The notes: generated by a model from the letters alone, not told the origin. 64,000 bases of DNA from an uncultured Mediterraneibacter sp. (GCF_934309415.1 NZ_CAKRDI010000006.1:62001-126000), one strand, 5' to 3'; numbered from the stretch's first letter, positions 51,345 through 60,624 are shown. Numbers and translations are program-made.

Positions 51345-53426
51345 TTACTTCCTTTCCTTAAGAAATCCGATCGATGTTTTGCAGATCAGTTTATCAAAGA
51401 TCATAAACATTGCCGGTAATACCATGATAACTACGATCATACTGATAATCGCTCCTCTTGCAAGCAGTGTACAGATAGATCCGATCATCTCTACCTTTGA
51501 GTAAAGAGCTACTCCGAATGTTGCTGCGAAAAAGCTAAGTCCACTGCTGATGATGGACGGCATGCTTGTTTTATGTGCAATACCGATTGCCTCCATCTTT
51601 GCTTTTCCTCTCTGACGTTCTTTCTGATAACGGGTGGTCATCAGGATTGCATAGTCAACGGTTGCTCCCAGCTGGATCGCACCGATAACGATACTTGCCA
51701 CGAACGGAAGGCTGACTTCCTGATAAAACGGGATCGCCATATTTACCATAATCGCAAATTCAATAACAGCTACCAGAATGATCGGCAGTGAAATTGATTT
51801 GAAAATAATCATAATGATTACAAAAATCGCTGCGATGGACAGGACGTTAACTCTTACAAGGTCTGTATCTGTTACATCCTGCAGGTCTTTCATCAACGGT
51901 GCTTCACCGATGACCATTCCTGTCTTATCATAATTCTTTACGATTTTATCAATCTGGGCAATCTGTGCATTTACTTCATCTGTCGCTGATTCATACTCAG
52001 AGCAGATAAATGCGAGTTCATAATCATCACTCTGAAGCATCTCTTTGATGTCCTTTGGAATCATCGAATCCGGAACCGACGGTCCGATCAGAGAGTTCAT
52101 GCTGATCGTCCATTTCACTCCGTCCACTTCATCGATATCATTGAACATCTTCTGTTTCTCTTTTGCATCCATGTTTCTATCCATCATAACCATATGGATA
52201 TTACTCATGTTAAATGTCTTTTTCAATTCATCATTTGCCACATTACTGTCCAGCGTAGATGGAAGTGATTCTGCAATGTTGTAATAAATCTTTGTGTGAT
52301 TGTTTCCGTAAATCGCCGGGAACAGTAACACCAGAAAGATCAGGATCCATGCTTTATAATGCTTTGTTATGAATGCTGACGGTCTGTCCATGTTACTCAA
52401 CAGTAATTTGTGCTGTGTCTTCTCGATCGGTTTGTCAAAGACAAGTACCAGTGAAGGAAGTACTGTTACGCAGCAGAGCACTCCGATCAGAACACCTTTC
52501 GCCATTACAATTCCAAGGTCACGTCCAAGTGCAAATGTCATAACACACAGTGCAACGAATCCGGCTACTGTTGTAACGGAACTTCCTGCGACGGACTTAA
52601 ATGTATTTGCAATCGCATGCCCCATCGCACGTTCTTTCTCTCCCGGGAATCGTTTCTTGTTCTCTTCATAACTGTTCAGCAGGAAAATGGAATAATCCAT
52701 CGTAACTCCCAACTGTAATACCGCTGTCAGTGCTTTTGTTATATAAGAGGTTTCTCCCAGGAAAATGTTACTTCCCAGATTGTAAGGGATTGCAAGTCCG
52801 ATACTGATCAGGAAAAGGACCGGAACTACGAAAGATCCGGATGTCAGTTCCAGAACTACCAGACTTAGCAGTGCTGCGATGACTACATAAACCGGAAGTT
52901 CCTGAAGTGCTACATTCTTAATATCTGTAACAACTCCTGTCATACCACTGATAAAGCACTGATCGTTTGCAATCTTTCTCAGTTCTTCAACTGCATTCAT
53001 AGAATCATCCGAAGAAGTTGTATTATCAAATAATACAAGCATCATCGTTGCATCGCCCTGGAAAAATGCTTCTCTTAAGTCTTTCGGGATCATCTCAACC
53101 GGAAGACTGATATCTGCCACATCATCGTACCAGAGAACATCTTTCACATGATCCACTTCGCTGAATTTCTCTTCCAGCTTCTGGACATCCTTTAGTTCCA
53201 TATTTTCCACAACCACCATGGAAAATGCACCCATGCCGTACTCATCTACCATAATATCCTGACCTTTGACCGTTTCAAGATGTTCCGGCAGATAACTCAG
53301 CAGGTCATAATTGACTCGCGTCTTTGCCATCCCGATGACCGACGGGATAATCAGCAGGAATCCGATCACTAACATTAGAATCCTATGTTTGGCAATCCAT
53401 TTACCTACTTTGACCATTTGTACCAT
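51345..53426 (-). CDS. MMPL-family (RND-type) exporter, copy 2
   Basis: This 693-residue protein shares layout and many motifs with copy 1: YDLLSYLPEHLETV, LGVTMDYSIFLLNSYEENKK and LGATVDYAILMTTRYQKER. Twelve helices and two extracellular domains are expected. It is followed after 5 bp by the secreted heptad-repeat protein. Its promoter has a TetR-type operator over the -35, and the tetR gene is divergent, 404 bp away. Lipid, peptide or drug export is possible; the substrate is not readable. Confidence 0.88.
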   Translation of the reverse strand: MVQMVKVGKWIAKHRILMLVIGFLLIIPSVIGMAKTRVNYDLLSYLPEHLETVKGQDIMVDEYGMGAFSMVVVENMELKDVQKLEEKFSEVDHVKDVLWYDDVADISLPVEMIPKDLREAFFQGDATMMLVLFDNTTSSDDSMNAVEELRKIANDQCFISGMTGVVTDIKNVALQELPVYVVIAALLSLVVLELTSGSFVVPVLFLISIGLAIPYNLGSNIFLGETSYITKALTAVLQLGVTMDYSIFLLNSYEENKKRFPGEKERAMGHAIANTFKSVAGSSVTTVAGFVALCVMTFALGRDLGIVMAKGVLIGVLCCVTVLPSLVLVFDKPIEKTQHKLLLSNMDRPSAFITKHYKAWILIFLVLLFPAIYGNNHTKIYYNIAESLPSTLDSNVANDELKKTFNMSNIHMVMMDRNMDAKEKQKMFNDIDEVDGVKWTISMNSLIGPSVPDSMIPKDIKEMLQSDDYELAFICSEYESATDEVNAQIAQIDKIVKNYDKTGMVIGEAPLMKDLQDVTDTDLVRVNVLSIAAIFVIIMIIFKSISLPIILVAVIEFAIMVNMAIPFYQEVSLPFVASIVIGAIQLGATVDYAILMTTRYQKERQRGKAKMEAIGIAHKTSMPSIISSGLSFFAATFGVALYSKVEMIGSICTLLARGAIISMIVVIMVLPAMFMIFDKLICKTSIGFLKERK

Positions 53427-53464
53427 CTCCTTAATTCTGTCTTACTTTTTCTCGTCACCCCTAT

Positions 53465-53523
53465 AGTATAGCTCAAAATGACCAATAGTCAATATTTTTT
53501 GTTTAAAAAATGAAAATCAGTCA
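53465..53523 (-). promoter_or_regulatory. Promoter of MMPL copy 2 with TetR-type operators
   Basis: TTGACT (53492-53487), a 16-bp spacer and TATACT (53470-53465) form the promoter. TGACCAATAGTCA (53479-53491) overlaps the -35, as in copy 1. TGAAAATCAGTCA (53511-53523) upstream is a weaker second site. Confidence 0.8.
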
Positions 53524-53641
53524 TTTTTATTGACATTTCGGAAATATTGTCCTAAGGTATAGATATATTTATATACATTTTCTTAATCGAATGTCTTATT
53601 ATTCATATGATATGAGTGTCAAAAGGTCTTTTGCCACTCAT

Positions 53642-53679
53642 TTGATACCCCGGATTGCTCCGCAGCTATGCTGCTCCCA
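53642..53679. repeat. 38-bp direct repeat, left of tetR
   Basis: TTGATACCCCGGATTGCTCC continues to CTGCTCCCA and recurs with one mismatch at 54461-54498 on the other side of tetR. It contains a GCAGC/GCTGC hairpin. Confidence 0.8.
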
Positions 53680-53752
53680 TGTCAATCACTTTGCTGACTG
53701 CACGGCAGATGTACGGTTTGTTATTGTTCAAAGTATCGCTGCAAACAATAAC
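53675..53752. repeat. Family A repeat, rearranged remnant
   Basis: CCCATGTCAATCACTTTGCTGA matches the first hairpin of the 46142 copy, but the middle is deleted. It ends with a degenerate terminal palindrome (TTATTGTTCAAAG/GCTGCAAACAATAAC). Confidence 0.6.
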
Positions 53753-53829
53753 GTATCCCCCTCTTAATATAGCGGCAGTTTAAATGGAATAATAAAACAT
53801 ATTTTGAAAAGAAAAGAGGATGAAATTCT

Positions 53830-54432
53830 ATGGGAAAAGTAGATGACAACAAAAAATTAAAGAAAAATGCTCTTCTTCAGACCGCATTTGATCTGTTTAC
53901 GGGAAAGGGGTTTGCAAAGACAACCGTCTCTGATATTGTAACTCAGGCCGGACTGGCAAAGGGAACTTTCTATTTATATTTTAAGGATAAGTATGATTTA
54001 AGAGACAAGCTGATCGCATTCAAAGCAGGACAGTTGTTTGATGATGCGCATCATGCTCTGGATCAGGAACAGATTCTCAGTTTTGAAGATGAAATTTTAT
54101 TTATGACAGATTATATCATCGGTCGTTTTGAAACAGATCAGGCTCTTATCAAGTTCCTGGCAAAGAATCTGTCCTGGGGAGTTTTCCAGGATACTTTTTC
54201 GACTACAAGTGCTGTTGTTTCTGAGAAATTTTATACACATTACCTGAACTCACTGGAGAAATATCAAGTTAACTGTACTTCACCGGAACTGATGCTTTTC
54301 ACAATCATTGAGCTGATTGGTTCTACAAGTTATAACTGTATTTTGAGAAATCAACCTGTAACAATGAAAGAATATATGCCGTATCTTCATGAATCACTTC
54401 ATAAAATCCTGGAAGTGTTTATTAAAGCCTGA
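53830..54432 (+). CDS. TetR-family transcriptional regulator
   Basis: This 200-residue repressor has an N-terminal helix-turn-helix (TTVSDIVTQAGLAKGTFYLYFKDKYDL, about residues 31-57) and an all-helical ligand domain. AAAAGAGGATGAAATTCT is the ribosome region. It is divergent from MMPL copy 2 and flanked by 38-bp direct repeats. The shared TGACYATTRGTCA palindromes make it the likely repressor of both MMPL genes. Its ligand is probably a substrate of the pumps. Confidence 0.9.
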   Translation: MGKVDDNKKLKKNALLQTAFDLFTGKGFAKTTVSDIVTQAGLAKGTFYLYFKDKYDLRDKLIAFKAGQLFDDAHHALDQEQILSFEDEILFMTDYIIGRFETDQALIKFLAKNLSWGVFQDTFSTTSAVVSEKFYTHYLNSLEKYQVNCTSPELMLFTIIELIGSTSYNCILRNQPVTMKEYMPYLHESLHKILEVFIKA

Positions 54433-54460
54433 TGTTTGATTATGACTGATGCAACAACTA

Positions 54461-54498
54461 TTGATACCCCGGATTACTCCGCAGCTATGCTGCTCCCA
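54461..54498. repeat. 38-bp direct repeat, right of tetR
   Basis: This is the second copy of the repeat at 53642-53679 with a single base change. Downstream (54590-54695) are further small palindromes such as GAATGTGCC/GGCACATTC. No gene is supported in 54433-54830. Confidence 0.8.
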
Positions 54499-54695
54499 CA
54501 ATCCTCCAAATATTCGAAATCCGCTGATTTACTGTAATGAAAATATCCGGAAATAGTTCCATGAGATACACATCGCAATTCGAAAAATGAACTTTAAACG
54601 AAAGAACAAAGAATGTGCCTTGGCACATTCTAGCGCCTGCGGCGGTCGCTTGCGACATCTTCCTTGTACGCCGCAGTGCGCATCCTCGCGGAGCG

Positions 54696-54737
54696 TTTTT
54701 ATATATTAGGAAAGAGCACTTTCCTAATATATAAAAA
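54696..54737. repeat. Perfect 42-bp hairpin
   Basis: TTTTTATATATTAGGAAAG pairs perfectly with CTTTCCTAATATATAAAAA around AGCA. It abuts the malY terminator and could act as a transcription barrier on either strand. Confidence 0.75.
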
Positions 54738-54777
54738 AGTCGGTACAATGAGTGCTCTCTATCCTCACTGTACCGAT
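54731..54777 (-). terminator. Terminator after the MalY/PatB gene
   Basis: On the minus strand TCGGTACAGTGAG pairs with the CATTGTACCGA side and is followed by CTTTTTTATAT. Confidence 0.7.
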
Positions 54778-54830
54778 TCTTTTTTTATCCATTCTACAAT
54801 TTAATGCACTATTTTCAAACCGACTAACTC

Positions 54831-56012
54831 TTACGCTTCAATCGCTTTTTTAATTCTGTTCAGTGCCTCCACCAGAGTTTCTCTCTGGCATGCCACGTTG
54901 ATTCTCTCAAATCCTCTTCCTGACTCGCCAAAGATCTCACCACCGTCCAGCCATACTTCTGCTTTCTTTTCGATCAGATCTTTTAACTCACTGTCAGAAA
55001 GTCCCAGTGCACGGAAATCCATCCAAACCAGATAAGTTCCCTCTGTCTTTGTCACTTTAATCTGTGGTAAGTTTTCTTTGATCCAGTTATGCGTAAAATC
55101 AATATTCGATTTCACATACCGTTTCATCGCCTGATACCATTCTTCGCCCTCTGTGTAGGCAGCGATCAGCGCAAAGATTCCAGGTGCTCCTACCTGACTG
55201 TATCCTGCTGCCGTCACCTGATGATGAAAAGCTTTACGAAGCGCTTCATTTGGAATCACAATATTGGAAATCTGAAGTCCCGCAAGGTTAAATGTTTTTC
55301 CAGGAGATGTACAGGTCACTGTAATATCTTTATACTCTTCCTTCAGGTCCACAAGTACCTGATGTTTTCCCTCAAATACGAAATCTGCATGAATTTCATC
55401 ACTTACAATGATTACATGATGCTTCAGGCAGATATCTCCCAGACGCTCTATCTCTTCTTTCGTCCATACACGGCTGACCGGATTATGCGGACTGCAGAAA
55501 AGGAACAGTTTCACATGTTTCTCTACAATCTGACGCTCGAAATCTTCAAAATCAATCTCGTAACTTCCATCTTCTTTCTGAACCAGCACGTTGTCTGCCA
55601 CCTCGCGGTCATTTGCCTCGATCACCTCACGGAACGGATAATATACCGGATTCTGGATCAGAACATAATCTCCCGGTTCTGTATAAGCTTTTACTGCCAT
55701 TGCCAGTGCAAATACGATTCCCGGAGTCTTTACGATCCAGTCTTTCTCGATTTTCCATCCGTGACGACGCTCCATCCATGCATTAACTGCATTATAATAT
55801 TCGTCATCTGATTCTGTATATCCATAGACTCCATGCTCCACCTGTCTGCACAGTGCATCCTGAACAAAAGAAGAGGTTCTAAAATCCATGTCGGCAACCC
55901 ACAGAGGCAGAATATCTGCTTTCCTTCCTCTTGCCTCTGCGAAATCGTATTTCAGGCTGTGGGTTCCTCTTCTGTCTACCAGCTGATCAAAATTTAAATT
56001 TTTCTCACTCAT
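54831..56012 (-). CDS. MalY/PatB-type PLP aminotransferase (C-S lyase)
   Basis: This 393-residue fold-type I PLP enzyme has the pyridoxal lysine in TSPGKTFNLAGLQ (about residues 233-245), the MalY-type N-terminus ILPLWVADMDF and VSDEIHADFVFEGKH. The family cleaves the C-S bond of cystathionine or cysteine, giving homocysteine or sulfide, pyruvate and ammonia. It is last in the sulfur block, after the trans-sulfuration gene, with a 182-bp gap in which no clear element was seen. An aminotransferase role cannot be excluded. Confidence 0.88.
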   Translation of the reverse strand: MSEKNLNFDQLVDRRGTHSLKYDFAEARGRKADILPLWVADMDFRTSSFVQDALCRQVEHGVYGYTESDDEYYNAVNAWMERRHGWKIEKDWIVKTPGIVFALAMAVKAYTEPGDYVLIQNPVYYPFREVIEANDREVADNVLVQKEDGSYEIDFEDFERQIVEKHVKLFLFCSPHNPVSRVWTKEEIERLGDICLKHHVIIVSDEIHADFVFEGKHQVLVDLKEEYKDITVTCTSPGKTFNLAGLQISNIVIPNEALRKAFHHQVTAAGYSQVGAPGIFALIAAYTEGEEWYQAMKRYVKSNIDFTHNWIKENLPQIKVTKTEGTYLVWMDFRALGLSDSELKDLIEKKAEVWLDGGEIFGESGRGFERINVACQRETLVEALNRIKKAIEA

Positions 56013-56194
56013 TTGCTTCTCTCTTTCTGCCTGTTATTTTTACAATATAAAACCTGTTCTAAGAATCATTCTCTGCAAAATACCTGCTACAATCTATAAA
56101 TATCTTCTGTTGCAGTTTAATTCCATATCAATTTCTTCACTGACTGATGCAGAAAACACATACATTGTCTTAAACATATCTTTCAGAAATATTT

Positions 56195-57346
56195 TTATTC
56201 AAATGCCTGCTCCAGATCTGCGATCAGATCTTCTGCATTCTCGATTCCAACAGACATTCTGAGAAAATCTTCTGTAATTCCAAGGCGTTCTCTTGTCTCT
56301 ACCGGCACATCACCGTGTGTCTGCAGCATCGGATATGTAATCAGGGATTCCACTCCTCCAAGACTTTCTGCATAAGAAATCAGTTTTACGCTCTCTAAGA
56401 TTTTTCTTGTACGTTCTACAGAATCCAAACGGAAGGAAATCATGCTTCCTGATCCTGTAGCCTGTCTCTTATTCACTTCATAGCCCGGATGATCTTCCAG
56501 TCCCGGATAGTAAACTGCTGTCACTTCCGGTCTGTTCTTCAACCACAGTGCAACCTTCTTTGCATTGTCCTGCTGACGCTCCAGACGAACAGAAAGTGTC
56601 TTGATTCCGCGAAGTACGAGGAAACTGTCAAATGGAGACAGACTGCATCCTACTGTTTTATAAGTATAACGCAATTTTTCTGACAGTTCTTTTCCTTTGA
56701 TACATACAAATCCGGCAAGGACATCATTATGTCCTCCAAGGAATTTTGTTCCACTGTGAATTACAATATCAGCTCCCAGCTGCAGCGGTTTCTGAAAATA
56801 TGGAGAAAGGAATGTATTGTCTGCAATGATCAGCAGTCCAAACTCATCTGCCAGTTTCTTCATCTCAGCAAAATCTGTGATGCGCATCGTCGGGTTACTT
56901 GGTGTCTCGATATAAAGTGCCTTTGTTTCCTTACGAATGTTTTTTCTTACCAGCTCGATATCAGAAGTATCTACATAAGAGAAGCTTAATCCTCTCTTTT
57001 CTCCGATACTTTCAAACATTCTTACAGTTCCTCCATACAGATCCTCTGTACAGAGAATATGGGAACCTTCTTCAAAAAGTTCCAGACAGATCCCGATCGC
57101 TGCCATTCCTGTCGCACATGCAATGCTGTCATCTGCACCTTCCAGAGAAGACATTACACTCTCCAGTTCATAACGTGTCGGATTGCTTTCGCGGGAATAA
57201 TCATATCCTGTACTTTTCCCGATTCCCGGGTGTGCGAAAGTTGCTGTCTGAAAAATGGGAACGGAAACAGCTCCATATGGATGTTCTCCTACAAAACCGC
57301 CATTCCCATGAATACATCGTGTCTCAAATTTATATTGTTCTGCCAT
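56195..57346 (-). CDS. Trans-sulfuration PLP enzyme (cystathionine synthase/lyase type)
   Basis: This 383-residue Cys/Met-metabolism PLP enzyme has the pyridoxal lysine in VIHSGTKFLGGHNDVL, YDYSRESNPTRYELE near the N-terminus and SLGGVESLITYPMLQTH at the C-terminus. It could be cystathionine gamma-synthase, beta-lyase or gamma-lyase; the sequence alone does not separate them. A GGAGGCAGATAAC site precedes the ATG. Its leader holds the motif ACATAC-TAGG-AA also found upstream of cysK, and a hairpin terminator divides it from the Rrf2 gene upstream. Confidence 0.88.
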   Translation of the reverse strand: MAEQYKFETRCIHGNGGFVGEHPYGAVSVPIFQTATFAHPGIGKSTGYDYSRESNPTRYELESVMSSLEGADDSIACATGMAAIGICLELFEEGSHILCTEDLYGGTVRMFESIGEKRGLSFSYVDTSDIELVRKNIRKETKALYIETPSNPTMRITDFAEMKKLADEFGLLIIADNTFLSPYFQKPLQLGADIVIHSGTKFLGGHNDVLAGFVCIKGKELSEKLRYTYKTVGCSLSPFDSFLVLRGIKTLSVRLERQQDNAKKVALWLKNRPEVTAVYYPGLEDHPGYEVNKRQATGSGSMISFRLDSVERTRKILESVKLISYAESLGGVESLITYPMLQTHGDVPVETRERLGITEDFLRMSVGIENAEDLIADLEQAFE

Positions 57347-57368
57347 GTTATCTGCCTCCGTTTGCTCA

Positions 57369-57389
57369 TTACCTATCGTTTTAGTATGT
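57369..57389 (-). promoter_or_regulatory. CymR-like motif upstream of the trans-sulfuration gene
   Basis: On the minus strand ACATACTAAAACGATAGGTAA is 21 bases; the shared part with the cysK leader is ACATACyAA, then TAGG and AA at the same spacing. It lies 23 bp or more before the start codon. Confidence 0.5.
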
Positions 57390-57401
57390 TTTATAATTAA
57401 A

Positions 57402-57463
57402 TTTTTACGCCGACAGACACGGGATCAAAAAATCCACTGTGCACCTGTTACCAGCTGTCGGCG
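57402..57463 (-). terminator. Terminator between the Rrf2 gene and the trans-sulfuration gene
   Basis: CGCCGACAG pairs with CTGTCGGCG around a ~38-nt loop, with TAAAAATTT following on the minus strand. Confidence 0.6.
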
Positions 57464-57523
57464 CTTGAAGTATTATATCTTACTGTCTCCTATATTTCAA
57501 GGAAACGAAAAGATTTTTTATTT

Positions 57524-57967
57524 TTAAATATAGTACATTCCCTCTACGGAATCCTGATACCCTTCATATGCATCCACAAGATCCTTCAAAGTCACATCCT
57601 CGAGAATCTCCTGAACACTGTTATTGATCCGTTCAATGATCAGATGCTGGATTGCCTCCTGATCGCCACGTCCTACTGACGAGCTGTCAATCTCATCTTC
57701 AAGGTTATAACTTCCTTCCAATGCTTCTACAATCTGTGCAACTGTAATCTCTTTTGGATCCTTCTGAAGGAAATATCCTCCCTGGGAACCTTTGATACTC
57801 TTTACGATATGAGCCTTACGAAGGGCTGAAAATACATGTTCAAGATACTGGGCAGAAATGTCATTTCTCTGTGCAATGCTTCCAAGTGATACCTGTTCTG
57901 TCCGTGAATTCACAGCCAGGTCTATAAGTGCCCGAAGGCCATATCTGCTTTTCTTTGATAATTTCAA
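57524..57967 (-). CDS. Rrf2-family repressor (CymR-like)
   Basis: This 147-residue Rrf2 regulator starts MKLSKKSRYGLRALIDLAV and has a winged helix (VSLGSIAQRNDISAQYLEHVFSAL) with the wing KGSQGGYFLQ. The three cysteines that bind the IscR iron-sulfur cluster are absent, which fits CymR, the cysteine-metabolism repressor. In Bacillus, CymR works in complex with CysK, and cysK lies in this block. It likely represses cysK and the trans-sulfuration gene through the shared leader motif. Confidence 0.88.
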   Translation of the reverse strand: MKLSKKSRYGLRALIDLAVNSRTEQVSLGSIAQRNDISAQYLEHVFSALRKAHIVKSIKGSQGGYFLQKDPKEITVAQIVEALEGSYNLEDEIDSSSVGRGDQEAIQHLIIERINNSVQEILEDVTLKDLVDAYEGYQDSVEGMYYI

Positions 57968-58046
57968 ACTCTTCTACTCCTTTTCTAAAAATTAATAACA
58001 ATTCAACCGCGAAGCTTGAATCCGCCACTTTATGGCCGAATTACTA

Positions 58047-58080
58047 TAAAAATCGCAGGAGCAGTTTTTCTGCTGCTCCT
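58047..58080 (-). terminator. Terminator after the O-acetylhomoserine sulfhydrylase gene
   Basis: On the minus strand AGGAGCAG pairs with CTGCTCCT and is followed by GCGATTTTTATAG. Confidence 0.75.
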
Positions 58081-58148
58081 GATCCATGTACCTGACTGCT
58101 GGATACTGCAACCAGCTACATAATATTTTTATTCTGTTCTTATTATCC

Positions 58149-59456
58149 TTACTGAATTGCTTTGAATGCCTCATCCAGATCCTGAATGATATCATCAATG
58201 TTCTCTGTTCCGATGGACAGACGGATTGTGTTTGGCTTGATTCCCTGATCAAGAAGCTCTTCTTCTGTGCACTGGCTGTGTGTTGTTGTAGCCGGGTGGA
58301 TAACCAGTGATTTAACATCAGCTACGTTAGCAAGCAGTGAGAACAATTCCAGATTGTCGATGAATTCCTGAGCTTTTGCAGCATCTCCCTTAATCTCGAA
58401 TGTAAAGATAGATCCACCGCCGTTCGGGAAGTATTTCTTGTAAAGTTCCTGCTGTTTCGGATCTGCATCTACAGATGGATGATGTACTCTCTCTACCTGT
58501 GGATGATTGTTCAGGTATTCTACTACTTTCAGTGCATTCTCTACGTGACGCTCTACACGAAGGGAGAGTGTCTCAAGTCCCTGAAGGAAGATGAAGGAGC
58601 TGATTGGAGAAATTGTTGCTCCTGTATCTCTTAAGAGGATTGCTCTGATCTTTGTAACGAATGCAGCTGGTCCGCATGCTTTTGTGAAGCTGATTCCATG
58701 GTAGCTCGGGTTTGGCTCTGTCAGTGACGGGAATTTTCCTGAAGCTTCCCAGTCAAATTTACCACCTTCGATGATGACACCACCGATTGTTGTTCCGTGT
58801 CCACCGATGAATTTTGTAGCAGAGTGAACTACGATATCAGCACCGTACTCGATCGGTCTTACAAGGTATGGTGTTGCAAATGTATTATCTACAACAAGCG
58901 GAATTTTATGCTTATGTGCGATCTCTGCGATTGCTTCAATATCAACTACATCTGAGTTCGGGTTTCCAAGAGTCTCGATGTAAACTGCTTTTGTATTCTC
59001 CTGAATTGCATTCTCAACTTCTTCCAGGTTGAAGATGTCTACGAATGTTGTTGTAATTCCATAGTTTGGAAGTGTATGCTCAAGAAGATTGAAAGATCCT
59101 CCGTAAATGTTCTTTGCAGATACGATGTGATCTCCCTGCTGAGCCAGGTTCTCGATTGTGTATGTGATCGCTGCTGCTCCGGATGCTACTGCAAGTGCTG
59201 CTGTACCACCTTCAAGAGCTGCGATTCTCTTCTCAAATACATCTTCTGTCGGGTTTGTCAGACGTCCGTAAATATTTCCTGCGTCTTTCAGTCCAAAACG
59301 ATCTGCTGCATGCTGGCTGTTGCGGAATACATAGGAAGATGTCTGGTAGATCGGTACTGCTCTTGCATCTGTTACCGGATCCGGCTGCTCCTGTCCTACA
59401 TGAAGCTGTAATGTTTCAAATTTGAATTTTCTGTCTTTTCTCTCTAATTTTGCCAT
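58149..59456 (-). CDS. O-acetylhomoserine sulfhydrylase (aminocarboxypropyltransferase)
   Basis: This 435-residue PLP enzyme makes homocysteine from O-acetylhomoserine and sulfide. Features are FETLQLHVGQEQPDPVTDAR at the start, the pyridoxal lysine in VVHSATKFIGGHGTTIGG, and the extended middle segment FTKACGPAAFVTKIRAILLRDTG that marks the MetY type rather than the shorter trans-sulfuration enzymes. It lies between cysK and the Rrf2 gene, each with its own leader. With cysK and the downstream lyases it covers direct sulfhydrylation and exchange between cysteine and homocysteine. Confidence 0.93.
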   Translation of the reverse strand: MAKLERKDRKFKFETLQLHVGQEQPDPVTDARAVPIYQTSSYVFRNSQHAADRFGLKDAGNIYGRLTNPTEDVFEKRIAALEGGTAALAVASGAAAITYTIENLAQQGDHIVSAKNIYGGSFNLLEHTLPNYGITTTFVDIFNLEEVENAIQENTKAVYIETLGNPNSDVVDIEAIAEIAHKHKIPLVVDNTFATPYLVRPIEYGADIVVHSATKFIGGHGTTIGGVIIEGGKFDWEASGKFPSLTEPNPSYHGISFTKACGPAAFVTKIRAILLRDTGATISPISSFIFLQGLETLSLRVERHVENALKVVEYLNNHPQVERVHHPSVDADPKQQELYKKYFPNGGGSIFTFEIKGDAAKAQEFIDNLELFSLLANVADVKSLVIHPATTTHSQCTEEELLDQGIKPNTIRLSIGTENIDDIIQDLDEAFKAIQ

Positions 59457-59625
59457 TGTTTTAATCTCCTTTTCTTATGCTCTGTTTTCTATTCTCCAGT
59501 TTTGCAGATTTCTTTGTGGATCTGCTTATCTGTAATTTTAAATTTTATAAAATATTTTTTTCATCTGTTTTCAGATATTCTATCTATCTTTTATAAAGTG
59601 AATCGTCATTGACTTTTTATTTTAT

Positions 59626-60558
59626 TTACTCAGTAAAGAGTGGTGTGGAGTAATATCTGTCTCCGCTGTCCGGAAGTAAAGCAACAATTGTCTTACCTTT
59701 GTTTTCCGGACGTTTCGCAAGTGCGATTGCTCCTGAAAGAGCTGCTCCTGAAGAAATTCCTACCAGGATTCCTTCGTATTTTGCAAGCAGTTTTGCTGTT
59801 GCAAATCCTTCTTCATTGTCTGCTTTATAAACTTCATCATATACTGTTGTATTCAGTACTTCCGGAATAAATCCGGCTCCGATTCCCTGGATCTTATGAG
59901 CTCCTGCTTTTCCTTCGGAAAGTACCGGTGATGTTGCAGGCTCAAGTGCTACGATCTTGACATCCGGATTCTGGGATTTCAGATATTCGCCAACTCCTGT
60001 CAGTGTTCCACCTGTTCCTACTCCTGCGATAAAGATGTCTACCTTTCCGTCTGTATCTTTCCAGATCTCCGGTCCGGTTGTCTCTTTGTGCATCTTCGGG
60101 TTTGCCGGATTTACGAACTGTCCCGGGATAAAGCTGTTTGGAATTTCTTTTGCGAGCTCATCTGCTTTTGCGATGGCTCCCTTCATTCCTTTTGCTCCCT
60201 CTGTCAGAACAATTTCTGCTCCGTAAGCTTTGAGGATATTTCTTCTCTCAACACTCATGGTCTCCGGCATGGTAAGGATGATTCTGTATCCTTTTGCTGC
60301 TGCGATTGATGCAAGACCAATTCCTGTGTTTCCTGATGTTGGCTCAATGATTACGGAACCTTCTTTCAGAAGACCTTTTTCTTCGGCATCCTCGATCATT
60401 GCTTTTGCAACACGGTCTTTTACGCTTCCGGCCGGGTTGAGATACTCAAGCTTTACAAGGATTGTTGCTTCAAGTCCAAGCTCTTTTTCCAGATTCACCG
60501 GCTCAACAAGTGGTGTGTTTCCGATCAGTCCAAGTGTTCCTTTATAAATAGCTGCCAT
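59626..60558 (-). CDS. cysK: Cysteine synthase A (O-acetylserine sulfhydrylase)
   Basis: This 310-residue fold-type II PLP enzyme makes cysteine from O-acetylserine and sulfide. The pyridoxal lysine is in [13 protein letters not shown] (~residue 47), the substrate loop is [12 protein letters not shown], and the phosphate cup [15 protein letters not shown] is intact. AGAGAGGATATAG precedes the ATG. A consensus promoter and a CymR-like motif lie upstream, so it should be induced when cysteine is scarce. It can also bind CymR as a corepressor subunit in related bacteria. Confidence 0.95.
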   Translation of the reverse strand: MAAIYKGTLGLIGNTPLVEPVNLEKELGLEATILVKLEYLNPAGSVKDRVAKAMIEDAEEKGLLKEGSVIIEPTSGNTGIGLASIAAAKGYRIILTMPETMSVERRNILKAYGAEIVLTEGAKGMKGAIAKADELAKEIPNSFIPGQFVNPANPKMHKETTGPEIWKDTDGKVDIFIAGVGTGGTLTGVGEYLKSQNPDVKIVALEPATSPVLSEGKAGAHKIQGIGAGFIPEVLNTTVYDEVYKADNEEGFATAKLLAKYEGILVGISSGAALSGAIALAKRPENKGKTIVALLPDSGDRYYSTPLFTE

Positions 60559-60624
60559 AATCTATATCCTCTCTTTCTATTTCTTGTTGCTGTTTCTCGG
60601 GTATTCTTAAACAGCTGTTATTTC

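Noticed and set aside
57402..57463. Possible S-box or T-box riboswitch before the trans-sulfuration gene
   Set aside because: It has only one simple stem; the conserved T-box core and SAM aptamer elements are absent.
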